This document shows, piece by piece, positions 35,019 through 43,753 of a DNA stretch of 64,000 bases (position 1 is the first letter of the stretch; every line of letters begins with the position of its first letter). The notes below the pieces were generated by a model. That model was not told the DNA's origin, ran no database searches, and worked only from the letters and a program-made list of their open reading frames with translations. Both the position numbers and the translations under genes were made by a program. This stretch comes from Shimia_B sp038525525 (lineage in GTDB: Bacteria; Pseudomonadota; Alphaproteobacteria; Rhodobacterales; Rhodobacteraceae). The stretch covers positions 434,001 through 498,000 of the forward strand of contig JBCBHO010000002.1 in NCBI GenBank assembly GCA_038525525.1. The letters run 5' to 3'.

Positions 35019-36850
35019 AGCGTACCGGCGGCGCGCAGCGCGTCGAAACGCGCTTGGTCGAGCCACCAGAATTCCACGTTGCGGTTGAAATCGTAGGGCG
35101 CGGGCGTCTCGGGCATGCCGAACACGTCCCACACGGCCACCCGGTGCGAGCCGAGGAACCACGCACCGATCCAGATATGCTTGGCGCGCAGCACGCGGTC
35201 GAGGGCGCGCACGGCGATGACGAGCTCCTCGCGGCTCTCGGCCTGCACGGCCTCCTCGATGAGGGCATCAACGACCGGATCGGCGAGGCCCGTGAGATTG
35301 TTCGATCCTTCGGCGCTCGCCGCTGCCGAGCCATAGAAGGGGCGCAGGTTCGCACCCGGGGTCACGGCGGTCTGCCAGGCCACGAAGGCCATGTCGAAGT
35401 CGAAGCCCTGACGCCGCTCGCTCCAGGTGGCGGGATCGACGAAGTCGAAGGTGGCGTCGATGCCCAGCCCGCGCAGGTTCTGCACGAAGGGGTCGAGGAT
35501 CGGCTCGAGCGAGCGATTGTCGTCGACGAGCGCGAGGCTCAAGAGCTCGCCCGACGCGTTGCGGCGCATCCCGTCCTCGCCCACGGTCCAGCCCGCCGCG
35601 TCGAGCAGCGCGGAGGCGGCGCGGATCGCGCGGCGGTCCCGCAGAGTGGGCCCACCATTGTAGGGCTCGTAGGCGGGCTCGGTGAAGATCGTCGCGGGCA
35701 ACGCATCGCGGAACCGCTCGAGCAGCGCGAGCTCGGCGCCCTCGGGCAGGCCCACGGCCTGCATGTCGGTGTTCTCGAAGAAAGAATCCGTGCGACGGTA
35801 GGTGTTGTAGAACACCGTCTCGTTCGTCCATTCGAAGTTGAACGCGTATTCGATCGCCTGCCGGACCCGAATGTCCTGCAGCGCGGGGCGGCGCATGTTG
35901 TACCAGATGCCCTGGGCGTTGGAGGGTCGCGCATCGGGGAGAAGCATCTGCTGCACCTCGCCACGCTCCGCGGCGGGGAAGCCGTACCCATTGGCCCAGT
36001 TCGCCGACCGAAACTCCACACGCATCAGGTATTCGCCCGCGGCGAAGGCTTCGAGGCCCACGCTGTCGTCGGCGAAGTATTCGTAGGAGAAACAGTCGAA
36101 ATTGTTGCGGCCCACGTTCACCGGCAGGTCGGCGGCCCAGTATTCCTCATCCCGGCAGAAGCGGATCGTGCGCCCGGGATCGGCCCGGTCGAGCAGGTAG
36201 GGCCCGGAGCCCAGCGGCGCCTCCATCCAGGTCTCGTCGAAGGGCGTCTCCTCGTCATAGAAATGCTCGGGTAGGATGGGCAGCCCCGCGAGGCTCCCCG
36301 GGAAGGCGGTGCCCACCCCCTCGGCCAGTTCGAAGCGGACGCGGTGCGGACCCTGCGCCTGTACGCTGTCCACATCCGACAGGAGGTTGCGGTAGAAGGG
36401 GTGCCCCTCTGTCCTAAGCATCTCGATGGTGAAGACGATGTCGGAGGCCTCCAGCGGCTCCCCATCGTGGAAGCGCGCCTCGGGCCGCAGGTTGAAGGCG
36501 ACGTAGCTTAGATCTTCCGGGTACTCGATCGTCTCGGCCACGAGACCGTAGAGCGCCGTGGGCTCGTCATAGGCGCGCACCATGAGGCTGTCATACATGT
36601 GCACGGTCACCTCGGGCGCGCTGTCGCCCTTGATGATGAAGGCGTTGAGGCTGTCGAAGGTGGGCGTGCCGTAGAGCTGCCGCTGGCTCATGGTGCCGCC
36701 TTCGGGCGCGTTCGGATTGGCGTAGTCGAAATGGGCGAAGTCGGCGGGATATTTCAGATCGCCGAAGGCGGAGTATCCATGGCTGATGGTGACCTCAGCC
36801 GCCGCAGGCAGCGCGAGACCCACGGCCAAGAGCGCGGGAGTGAGTTTCAT
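35015..36850 (-). CDS. ABC transporter extracellular solute-binding protein, YejA-like (peptide family 5)
   Basis: 611 aa with a Sec signal peptide (MKLTPALLAVGLALPAAA) and the family-5 oligopeptide-binding fold; HGYSAFGDLKYPADFAHFDYAN and GTFDSLNAF-type segments place it in the YejA/microcin C group. ATG at 36850 follows GGAGG by 5 nt. No permease (yejB/E) or ATPase (yejF) gene is adjacent: upstream is a 355-bp gap and downstream a convergent regulator. It may serve a transporter encoded elsewhere. Confidence 0.9.
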   Translation of the reverse strand: MKLTPALLAVGLALPAAAEVTISHGYSAFGDLKYPADFAHFDYANPNAPEGGTMSQRQLYGTPTFDSLNAFIIKGDSAPEVTVHMYDSLMVRAYDEPTALYGLVAETIEYPEDLSYVAFNLRPEARFHDGEPLEASDIVFTIEMLRTEGHPFYRNLLSDVDSVQAQGPHRVRFELAEGVGTAFPGSLAGLPILPEHFYDEETPFDETWMEAPLGSGPYLLDRADPGRTIRFCRDEEYWAADLPVNVGRNNFDCFSYEYFADDSVGLEAFAAGEYLMRVEFRSANWANGYGFPAAERGEVQQMLLPDARPSNAQGIWYNMRRPALQDIRVRQAIEYAFNFEWTNETVFYNTYRRTDSFFENTDMQAVGLPEGAELALLERFRDALPATIFTEPAYEPYNGGPTLRDRRAIRAASALLDAAGWTVGEDGMRRNASGELLSLALVDDNRSLEPILDPFVQNLRGLGIDATFDFVDPATWSERRQGFDFDMAFVAWQTAVTPGANLRPFYGSAAASAEGSNNLTGLADPVVDALIEEAVQAESREELVIAVRALDRVLRAKHIWIGAWFLGSHRVAVWDVFGMPETPAPYDFNRNVEFWWLDQARFDALRAAGTL

Positions 36851-37205
36851 GACAACCTCCTGTTTGATCAAAGGATCGATCAGTGCACGCCGGTGTCAAG
36901 GAATGGGGGATCACCATTCGCGGCGCATAAGCTCCCGGCGCGCCGCCGGCATGCTGCGCTGCGGAAATAATGACGGTTTTACATTGGATTAGCGTCCGCG
37001 CGCGGCGCTTCTGGCTCGCCTTCCCTCCCTTCCTGCCTCAGGCGCATGATGCGGCGGGCGCGTCCGACCCCAGCAAGAATGCACGAAATCTGTGCGCGCC
37101 CCAGCCGTAGAAAAACGATCCGCCACTGGGAAAGCTCCGTAATGAACACAATTAATTAGCCAGTGATCACGCCTGTTCCTTGCGTGAGGTCATGGAGGAA
37201 CGAGA
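36851..37205. other. 355-bp divergent intergenic region
   Basis: Between the solute-binding protein (minus) and the RND operon (plus). It must hold both promoters. I see TGATCAAAGGATCGATCA, an imperfect dyad, near 36874-36891, and an AT-rich stretch AACACAATTAATTAGC near 37143-37158. No gene or RNA recognised. Confidence 0.45.
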
Positions 37206-38414
37206 ATGCGAAAGACACTCAAGTTCATCGCGACGGCCCTGCGGGAATTCTTCTGGATCGCCATCGCGGGCGCCATCGTTGTCGGCGGATTCGTCGGCTT
37301 CCAATATCTGGGCGAGAATCGGGAAGAGGTGGAGGCCGCAGCGGCAGAGCGCCCGGTGACGCTCGTCGACACAGCCGAGTTCGTCCCCACCGAAAGCCCC
37401 CTTCCGATCCGGGGCGAAGGCTTCGTGGAGCCCTTCCGCACCGTGGACGTCTCCGCGCCGAGCGGTGGACGGATCGTGACGCTTCACCCCTCCATCACCG
37501 AGCTCAATGGTTTCTCGGAAGGCGACGTGCTCGTGGAGATCGACGCCAGCAACGAGCGCGCGCAAATCGCGCAGGCGCGGGCCTCCATCGCGGCCACCGA
37601 GGCGCGGCTCGAGCTGCTGACGACGCAACTCACGCGCGCGCAGAACCTCCGTGAGCGCGGCGCTGCACCGCAATCGACGGTCGATGATCTGCTGGGTCAG
37701 CGCAACGAGGTCGAGGCCAATCTCGAGGGACAGCGCGCGAGCCTGCAGACCGCGGAAGTCGCGCTCGAGAACAAGGTCGTGCGCGCGCCGTTCGACGGCA
37801 AGGTGCTCACCAAGAACGCCGAGATCGGCAACGTGGTCGGCGGCGGGGCCGTCATCGCGCAGATTTATACCGATGACCGGATGGAAGTCGCCATCCCCAT
37901 TCGCGAGACCGATGCCGCACTGATTCCCGGGCTCTTCGAGGAGCGCCGCGCGCCCGCGACGGTGAGCATCACCTTCGCCGGGGTGGAAAAGGAATGGTCG
38001 GCCGAGGTCGTCCGCGTGGATCCCTCGCTCGATCAATTCACCCGGACGCTGACCGTCACGGTTGCGCTTCTCGAGCGCATGGAGGCGGAGGAGACTTTTG
38101 CCGCCGGACCGCCGCCCGCGCTCATCAACGCCTTCGCGAAGGTCGTCGTCGACGGCATCGAACCCATTGAGACCTACGCCATCCCCTCAACGGCACTGCG
38201 CAATGACGGCCAGAGCGTCTGGCTCTACCGCGACGGCCGTCTTGCCATGCATCCCGCCGCGCTCGTTCACGTGGATGGCGAGACCTCCTACGTTCGGATC
38301 ACGAATCTCGAGCCGGAGGATCGCCTGATCCTGACGACGCTCAGCGCGCCTCAGCCCGGCGAGGCCTTGCAGGACACCCAGACGGATGTCCGCACCAGCC
38401 AGGTCATGGACTAG
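37206..38414 (+). CDS. RND efflux periplasmic adaptor (membrane fusion protein)
   Basis: 402 aa. N-terminal membrane anchor (about 15-33), a lipoyl/barrel-sandwich half (GFVEPFRTVDVSAPSGGRIV), a coiled-coil hairpin at about 115-190 rich in Ala/Glu/Gln, the return half (VVRAPFDGKVL) and beta-barrel domains. It connects the inner-membrane pump to an outer-membrane channel. GGAGG lies ~8 nt before the ATG. The RND pump gene follows 67 bp later; no TolC-like gene is adjacent. Confidence 0.92.
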   Translation: MRKTLKFIATALREFFWIAIAGAIVVGGFVGFQYLGENREEVEAAAAERPVTLVDTAEFVPTESPLPIRGEGFVEPFRTVDVSAPSGGRIVTLHPSITELNGFSEGDVLVEIDASNERAQIAQARASIAATEARLELLTTQLTRAQNLRERGAAPQSTVDDLLGQRNEVEANLEGQRASLQTAEVALENKVVRAPFDGKVLTKNAEIGNVVGGGAVIAQIYTDDRMEVAIPIRETDAALIPGLFEERRAPATVSITFAGVEKEWSAEVVRVDPSLDQFTRTLTVTVALLERMEAEETFAAGPPPALINAFAKVVVDGIEPIETYAIPSTALRNDGQSVWLYRDGRLAMHPAALVHVDGETSYVRITNLEPEDRLILTTLSAPQPGEALQDTQTDVRTSQVMD

Positions 38415-38481
38415 CACGCCCGCGCGCCGGGTCCCTTGCCCTGCGCATCCCTCCCGGAGACCCTGATCAAGGAGATCAGCC

Positions 38482-41400
38482 ATGTACGCTGCCATCAAAT
38501 GGATGACGGAACACCCCGTCGCGGCCTGGCTGGCCATGGCGCTTCTTGTCGGGCTCGGCGGCTTTACCGCGAGCACTCTGCCGCAGAAGACCTTCCCGGA
38601 ATTCGCGCTCGACAGCGTGTCGATCTCGGTCAGCTATCCCGGCGCGTCGCCCACGGAGATTCAAGACAGCATCGTGCGCCCCATCGAGGACGAGCTGAGC
38701 GGCGTGGACGGGATCGACGACGTCACCGCCTCCATCAGCGAAGGCCGCGGTGGCGTCACCGTCACCTTCCTCGACGGCGAGGATATTGAGACAAAGCTCG
38801 AAGAGGTGAAGACCGAGGTCGAGGGCATCACCGTCTTTCCCGATGACGCAGAAGACCCCGTCGTCGTGCGCGGGGACAATTCCACGCGCGTGCTCGAGAT
38901 CGCCATCCATGGCAATGCCTCCGAAAGCGTCCTGAAAGAAGAGGCGCGGCGTCTCAAGGACGAGCTCATCGCGATTAACGGGATCTCCTTCGCCGAGGTT
39001 GCCAATGTCCGCGCCTACGAGATTTCTATCGAGGTGGACCGCGACACGCTGCGCGCCTATGGGCTCACGCTCGCGGAAGTGGCGCAGGTCGTGGGTGTGA
39101 ACTCGCTCGAGCTGCCCGGCGGCTCCATCGACACTGAGAGCGTGGCGATCCCGATCCGCACGATCGGGCGGAACTACACGCGCTCGGATTTCGAAAACAT
39201 CGTGATCCGGTCGAACGAGAGCGGCGCGCAAGTGCTCTTGCGGGATATCGCACGGGTCAATGACGGCTTCGAGGACAGCGATTTGTCCTCCAGCTTCAAC
39301 GGCGACCCGTCCGTGTCGGTCAACGTCTACCGCGTGGGTGACGAGCAGATCCTCAATATCGTGGACCTCGCGCAGGACCACCTGCGCACCTCCTACCGGC
39401 CCTCGCTGGAAGAGGGGATCAGCGCCACCGTTTGGCAGAACGAAGCCACGCAGCTTCAGTCCCGGATCGACCTTCTGACGAAGAACGCCGTCATCGGCCT
39501 CTCCCTCGTCGTGCTCTGTCTCGCGCTCTTCCTCGATATCCGGCTTGCCTTCTGGTCGGCCGTGGGGATCGGGGTGAGCTTCGCGGCGACCTTCATCGTG
39601 ATGGGTGCCATCGGCATGTCGATCAACATGATCTCCCTCTTCGGCTTCATCCTCGCCATCGGGATCGTGGTCGACAATGCCATCGTCGTCTCCGAGAACA
39701 TCTACAAGAACGGTGAGCGCGGGCTTGCGCCGCTCGAGGCCGCCGTGAAAGGCACTCAGCGGATCGCCGTGCCCGTCGTCTTTTCCACGCTCACCACCAT
39801 CGTGGCGTTCTGGCCGCTCTTGCAGATGCCCGCGCCCCTCGGCAGCTTCCTAGGCGATATCCCCACGGTCGTGATGATCGTTCTGTCGCTTTCGTTGCTC
39901 CAGGCGCTGCTCATCCTGCCAAGGAACCTCTCGAATCTCGAGATCGGGCCGAACTACCGCCCCAACATCGTTTTCCGTCTCCTCGGCGCCGTGCGCGGCG
40001 TGATCGATCGCGGGCTGAAGTGGTTCGTGCGCTACCCGCTCGATGCGATGCTGCGCTTTTGTGTGCGCCGCTTCCTCGTGCCCATCGCCTCCGTCATCGC
40101 GCTCATGGTGATTACCGTGGGCCTTCTGGCGCACGGCTATGTCCGCTTCTCGTTCTTCCCGGAGATCCAGGGGGAATTCGTGACGGCCTCCGTGGAAATG
40201 ACGGACGGCACTACCTTCGAGCGCACCGAGGCCGTGGCCGAGACCATGCGCGAGGCGTCGATCCGCGCGGGCGAACGGCTGCAGGAGCAGCTGCCCGCGG
40301 ATGCGCCCGCCGTGCTCATCGGGCAATACGTCGTCGTGGGCATCGGTGCCGGCGGTGGCGGCCCCGAAGGTGGCGCTCCGCCCGTCTCTCCCACCGTGGC
40401 GCAGGTCGTGGTCGAGGTGACCGAGGCCTCCGCGCGCGACTGGCAGACCTCCGACTTCGAAACGCTCTGGCGCGAGGAAGTGGGGCAGATCGCGGGCGTG
40501 AACACGCTTACCATCTCCTCTTCCATCGTGGATGCGGGCGATGCCATCGCCGTCGAGCTCTCGCTGCCCGAGGGCCAGGATATCACGCCTGTCGTCACCG
40601 AGCTGCGCGATGGGCTGGGCGGCGTGCCAGGGGTCTTCCAGATCCTCGATGACAACTCCACCGGCAAACTCGAATACACGCTGGCATTGCGCCCCGAAGC
40701 GCGGCTTTACGGGCTCACGCTGCAAGACCTCGCCACGCAGACGCGCAACGGCTTCTTCGGGATCGAGGCCACCACCGTGCAACGCGGGCAGGACAGCGTG
40801 GATGTCATGGTGCGCTTCCCGTCCGAGGACCGCGACAGCCTCGCCGATCTCCTCGACACGCGCATCGCCACGCCCGCAGGCGACCTCATCCCGCTCTCTG
40901 CGGTGGCCGAGCTGTCCGAGGCGCTCGCGCCATCGGAAATCCAGCGCCAGAACGGGAGGCGTATTACCACGGTAACGGCGGACGTCGATGAAAGCGTCAT
41001 CACCAATGGCGAGGCCAACCGCATCCTGCGCGAAGAGCTTCTGCCGCCTCTTCTCGAGGCCTATCCGGGGCTCAACGCCTCCTTTGGCGGCGAGCAGGAG
41101 ACGCAGGGCGATGCGCAGGCGGCGCTGAGCCAGGCGCTCGCCATCGCGCTCTTCGTGATCTTCGCGCTCCTCGCGCTCATCTTCCGGAGCTTCGTGCAGC
41201 CCATCGTCGTGATGGTGGCGATCCCGCTCGGCCTCATCGGGGCCGTGACGGGGCACGTGATCGTGGGCATTCCCCTGGGGCTCTTGAGCCTCTTCGGGAT
41301 CATCGGGCTCGCGGGCGTCGTCATCAACAACTCGCTCGTGATGATCGATGTCTACAACGAGTATCTCGACAACGGATATTCCGTGCAGGAGGCGGTGGTC

Positions 41401-41727
41401 GAAGGCACCAAGGATCGCTTCCGGCCCATCGTGCTCACCTCGATCACCACCTTCCTCGGGGTCTATCCGCTCATCATGGAGACCTCGCTGCAGGCGCAGT
41501 TCCTCGTGCCGCTGGCGGTCTCCATTGGTTACGGGGTCCTGATCGGGACAGGCGTGATCATCTTCGCGATCCCGGCAGTCTTCATGCTGGTGCATTACGT
41601 CTCCGGCGCCGTGAAGGCCGTCTTCGGCGCGATCTTCAGCCCGCCGCAGATGACGAGCACCGAAGCGCGCGCCTATGCGGCAGCAGAGAAGGGAAAGCCC
41701 GTCTCCGAGGTCACGCCCGCCGAGTAG
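38482..41727 (+). CDS. RND efflux permease
   Basis: 1081 aa inner-membrane proton-driven exporter with 12 helices and two large periplasmic loops. TM4 carries GIVVDNAIVVSENI, with one Asp at the proton relay where AcrB has two, common in this branch. Repeated halves and the second-half LFGIIGLAGVVINNSLVMID segment are typical. AAGGAG lies before the ATG. Substrate cannot be deduced. The C-terminal ~40 residues extend past the last helix. It lies directly upstream of the manganese operon but is separated by hairpins. Confidence 0.93.
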   Translation: MYAAIKWMTEHPVAAWLAMALLVGLGGFTASTLPQKTFPEFALDSVSISVSYPGASPTEIQDSIVRPIEDELSGVDGIDDVTASISEGRGGVTVTFLDGEDIETKLEEVKTEVEGITVFPDDAEDPVVVRGDNSTRVLEIAIHGNASESVLKEEARRLKDELIAINGISFAEVANVRAYEISIEVDRDTLRAYGLTLAEVAQVVGVNSLELPGGSIDTESVAIPIRTIGRNYTRSDFENIVIRSNESGAQVLLRDIARVNDGFEDSDLSSSFNGDPSVSVNVYRVGDEQILNIVDLAQDHLRTSYRPSLEEGISATVWQNEATQLQSRIDLLTKNAVIGLSLVVLCLALFLDIRLAFWSAVGIGVSFAATFIVMGAIGMSINMISLFGFILAIGIVVDNAIVVSENIYKNGERGLAPLEAAVKGTQRIAVPVVFSTLTTIVAFWPLLQMPAPLGSFLGDIPTVVMIVLSLSLLQALLILPRNLSNLEIGPNYRPNIVFRLLGAVRGVIDRGLKWFVRYPLDAMLRFCVRRFLVPIASVIALMVITVGLLAHGYVRFSFFPEIQGEFVTASVEMTDGTTFERTEAVAETMREASIRAGERLQEQLPADAPAVLIGQYVVVGIGAGGGGPEGGAPPVSPTVAQVVVEVTEASARDWQTSDFETLWREEVGQIAGVNTLTISSSIVDAGDAIAVELSLPEGQDITPVVTELRDGLGGVPGVFQILDDNSTGKLEYTLALRPEARLYGLTLQDLATQTRNGFFGIEATTVQRGQDSVDVMVRFPSEDRDSLADLLDTRIATPAGDLIPLSAVAELSEALAPSEIQRQNGRRITTVTADVDESVITNGEANRILREELLPPLLEAYPGLNASFGGEQETQGDAQAALSQALAIALFVIFALLALIFRSFVQPIVVMVAIPLGLIGAVTGHVIVGIPLGLLSLFGIIGLAGVVINNSLVMIDVYNEYLDNGYSVQEAVVEGTKDRFRPIVLTSITTFLGVYPLIMETSLQAQFLVPLAVSIGYGVLIGTGVIIFAIPAVFMLVHYVSGAVKAVFGAIFSPPQMTSTEARAYAAAEKGKPVSEVTPAE

Positions 41728-41731
41728 CGAC

Positions 41732-41753
41732 GGGGCCCGTCTCCGCGGGCCCC
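41732..41753 (+). terminator. GC-rich hairpin after the RND permease (possible terminator)
   Basis: Stem GGGGCCCG/CGGGCCCC with loop TCTCCG, 5 bp after the stop. It lacks a T tract. A second hairpin, TGCCCG-AAAAA-CGGGCA at 41803-41819, follows and is trailed by TTCT. Confidence 0.45.
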
Positions 41754-41865
41754 GAGCAGAGCAGTCCGTTGGACGCAGTTGCCCACTCGCGACCGCTCGT
41801 TCTGCCCGAAAAACGGGCATTCTCCCGCGGGTGGCCAAGAAAACGACCGCCTCAGCTGCAAGTTT

Positions 41866-41882
41866 TTGCGAATGCTTCGCAA
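41866..41882. promoter_or_regulatory. Mur-like box 1 upstream of sitA
   Basis: Perfect dyad TTGCGAA-TGC-TTCGCAA. It fits the TGCRA-N-TYGCA style of manganese/iron Fur-family (Mur) operators in alphaproteobacteria, as I recall them, and precedes a manganese importer. Confidence 0.75.
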
Positions 41883-41893
41883 GTGCATTGAAG

Positions 41894-41910
41894 TTGCGAA
41901 TGCTTCGCAC
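41894..41910. promoter_or_regulatory. Mur-like box 2 upstream of sitA
   Basis: TTGCGAATGCTTCGCAC, identical to box 1 at 16 of 17 positions, centred 28 bp downstream of it. Tandem boxes suggest cooperative repression of sitABCD when manganese is replete. Confidence 0.75.
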
Positions 41911-41960
41911 TAACTTGCTCTCGTGACGGTCAGCACCCGATCAACCAAGGGAGAAACTTG

Positions 41961-42917
41961 ATGTCGCTCACCAAACGGTCCTTCTTCGCGGTTGCCGCAG
42001 CCTTTGCCCTGACGTCCCTGTCGGGCCCGGCCTCGGCTGAGGAACGTCTCGACGTCGTGGCGACGACCGGGATGATCGCGGACGCGGCCATGGAAGTGGG
42101 CGGCGCGCTCGTGACGGTGGATGCGATGATGGGCCCCGGCGTGGACCCCCATGCCTACCGCCAGACCCGGACCGACATCACCGCCATGGCGCAGGCTGAC
42201 CTTGTGCTCTGGAACGGGCTCTTCCTCGAGGCGCAGATGGAAGACTTCCTGCGCGAACTCGGCGAAACGAATGCTGTTGTCGCCGTGGCGGAGACGGTTC
42301 CGGAAAACCTGCTGCTCGCCTCCGAAGACTACGAGGGCCGCTTCGACCCGCATCTCTGGATGAACCCCAACCTCTGGGCGCGCGTGGTGCTCAATGTGCG
42401 GGATGCGCTGATCGACGTGCACCCCGAGGGTGCGGAGACCTTCACGGCCAATGCCGATGCATACCTGGCCGAGCTCGCGGAGCTCTCACGCTACACGACC
42501 GAGGTCCTGTCATCGGTGCCGCCGGAGAGCCGGGTCGTGCTCTCTGCCCATGACGCGTTCAATTATTTCGGCAATGCCTATGGTTTCGAGGTGCTGGGCA
42601 TTCAGGGCATCTCCACCGAGTCCGAGGCAGGCCTCCAGCGCATCGGCGCGCTCGTCGACCTGCTCGTGGAGCGCGACATCCGCGCCGTCTTCGTCGAGAC
42701 CTCAGTCTCCGACCGCAACATCCGCGCGCTGATCGAGGGGGCCGCTGCCCGCGGGCACGAGGTCGTCATCGGCGGGGAGCTCTTCTCCGACGCGATGGGC
42801 GCGCCGGGCACCTACCAGGGGACCTATGTCGGCATGATCGATTCCAATGCCACCACGATTGCGTCCGCCCTCGGCGGGCAGGCCCCGCAGAATGGCATGC
42901 AAGGGTTGCTGAACTGA
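41961..42917 (+). CDS. sitA: Manganese/iron ABC transporter substrate-binding protein
   Basis: 318 aa periplasmic cluster A-I binding protein with a Sec signal ending near SGPASA. The metal ligands read His (DPHAYR), His (DPHLWMNP), Glu (STESEAG) and Asp (LFSDAMG), the 2His-Glu-Asp set of Mn/Fe binders, not the three-His set of zinc binders. There is no His-rich loop, which also argues against zinc. ATG at 41961 is preferred over TTG at 41958; GGGAGA lies upstream. First gene of sitABCD, behind two Mur-like boxes. Confidence 0.93.
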   Translation: MSLTKRSFFAVAAAFALTSLSGPASAEERLDVVATTGMIADAAMEVGGALVTVDAMMGPGVDPHAYRQTRTDITAMAQADLVLWNGLFLEAQMEDFLRELGETNAVVAVAETVPENLLLASEDYEGRFDPHLWMNPNLWARVVLNVRDALIDVHPEGAETFTANADAYLAELAELSRYTTEVLSSVPPESRVVLSAHDAFNYFGNAYGFEVLGIQGISTESEAGLQRIGALVDLLVERDIRAVFVETSVSDRNIRALIEGAAARGHEVVIGGELFSDAMGAPGTYQGTYVGMIDSNATTIASALGGQAPQNGMQGLLN

Positions 42918-43753
42918 TGTCGCTCGATACGTCCCCCTTCCCCGGGCCCTTCGTCGCCGCCGAAAACGGCGCCCGCGTGCTCCGCGATGATGCGGCCTCC
43001 AAGGCCGCGCTCGCGGTGCGCGGCCTCACCGTGTCCTACGGCGAGAAGCCAGCGGTCTTCTCCATGGACGCGACCTTCGAGGCCGGGGCGCTCACGGCGA
43101 TCATCGGGCCTAACGGTGCTGGCAAATCCACGCTCCTGAAGGCCGCGCTCGGCCTCCTTCCGCGCGTGTCTGGCGAGGTGCATGTCTTCGGCGCGCCCAT
43201 GGACGAGGCGCTCTCCCGCGTGGCCTATGTCCCGCAGCGCGCCAGCGTGGACTGGGATTTCCCGACCACAGTGATCGACGTGGTCCAGATGGGGCTCTAC
43301 CGCAAGGTAGGCCTGCTCGGGCGGCTTTCCGGCGCGCTCCGGACAAAGGCGCTCGATTGCCTCGAGCGCGTGGGCATGGGTGATTTCGCGCCGCGCCAGA
43401 TCGGGCAGCTCTCCGGCGGACAGCAGCAGCGCGTCTTTCTCGCGCGCGCGCTCGCGCAGGATGCCGACCTCTACCTCCTCGACGAGCCCTTCGCGGGGGT
43501 CGACGCGGCCACCGAGCGCGCCATCGTGGACGTCCTGAAAGCGCTCCGCGCCGAGGGCAAGGCCGTTGTGGCCGTGCACCACGACCTCTCCACAGTGCGC
43601 GCCACTTTCGACAACGTGCTCCTGATGAACGTGCGCCGCATCGCGGAGGGCAGCGTCGCCTCCGCCTTCACGATGGAGAGCCTGCAAGCGGCCTATGGCG
43701 GGCGCCTCGGCGCGACGCATCTCGACGAGTTGGCGCTCACGGTCGGAGCCTGA
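42917..43753 (+). CDS. sitB: Manganese/iron ABC transporter ATP-binding protein
   Basis: 278 aa ABC ATPase. Walker A GPNGAGKST, Q-loop VPQRASVDW, signature LSGGQQQR, Walker B LYLLDEP and switch His in AVHHDLS are intact. About 35 residues precede the core, longer than usual. Starts by TGATG overlap with sitA. Confidence 0.94.
   Translation: MSLDTSPFPGPFVAAENGARVLRDDAASKAALAVRGLTVSYGEKPAVFSMDATFEAGALTAIIGPNGAGKSTLLKAALGLLPRVSGEVHVFGAPMDEALSRVAYVPQRASVDWDFPTTVIDVVQMGLYRKVGLLGRLSGALRTKALDCLERVGMGDFAPRQIGQLSGGQQQRVFLARALAQDADLYLLDEPFAGVDAATERAIVDVLKALRAEGKAVVAVHHDLSTVRATFDNVLLMNVRRIAEGSVASAFTMESLQAAYGGRLGATHLDELALTVGA

Noticed and set aside
41866..41910. Short CRISPR-like or REP repeat
   Set aside because: Only two copies, each a perfect or near-perfect dyad, directly before a metal operon; operators explain them better.
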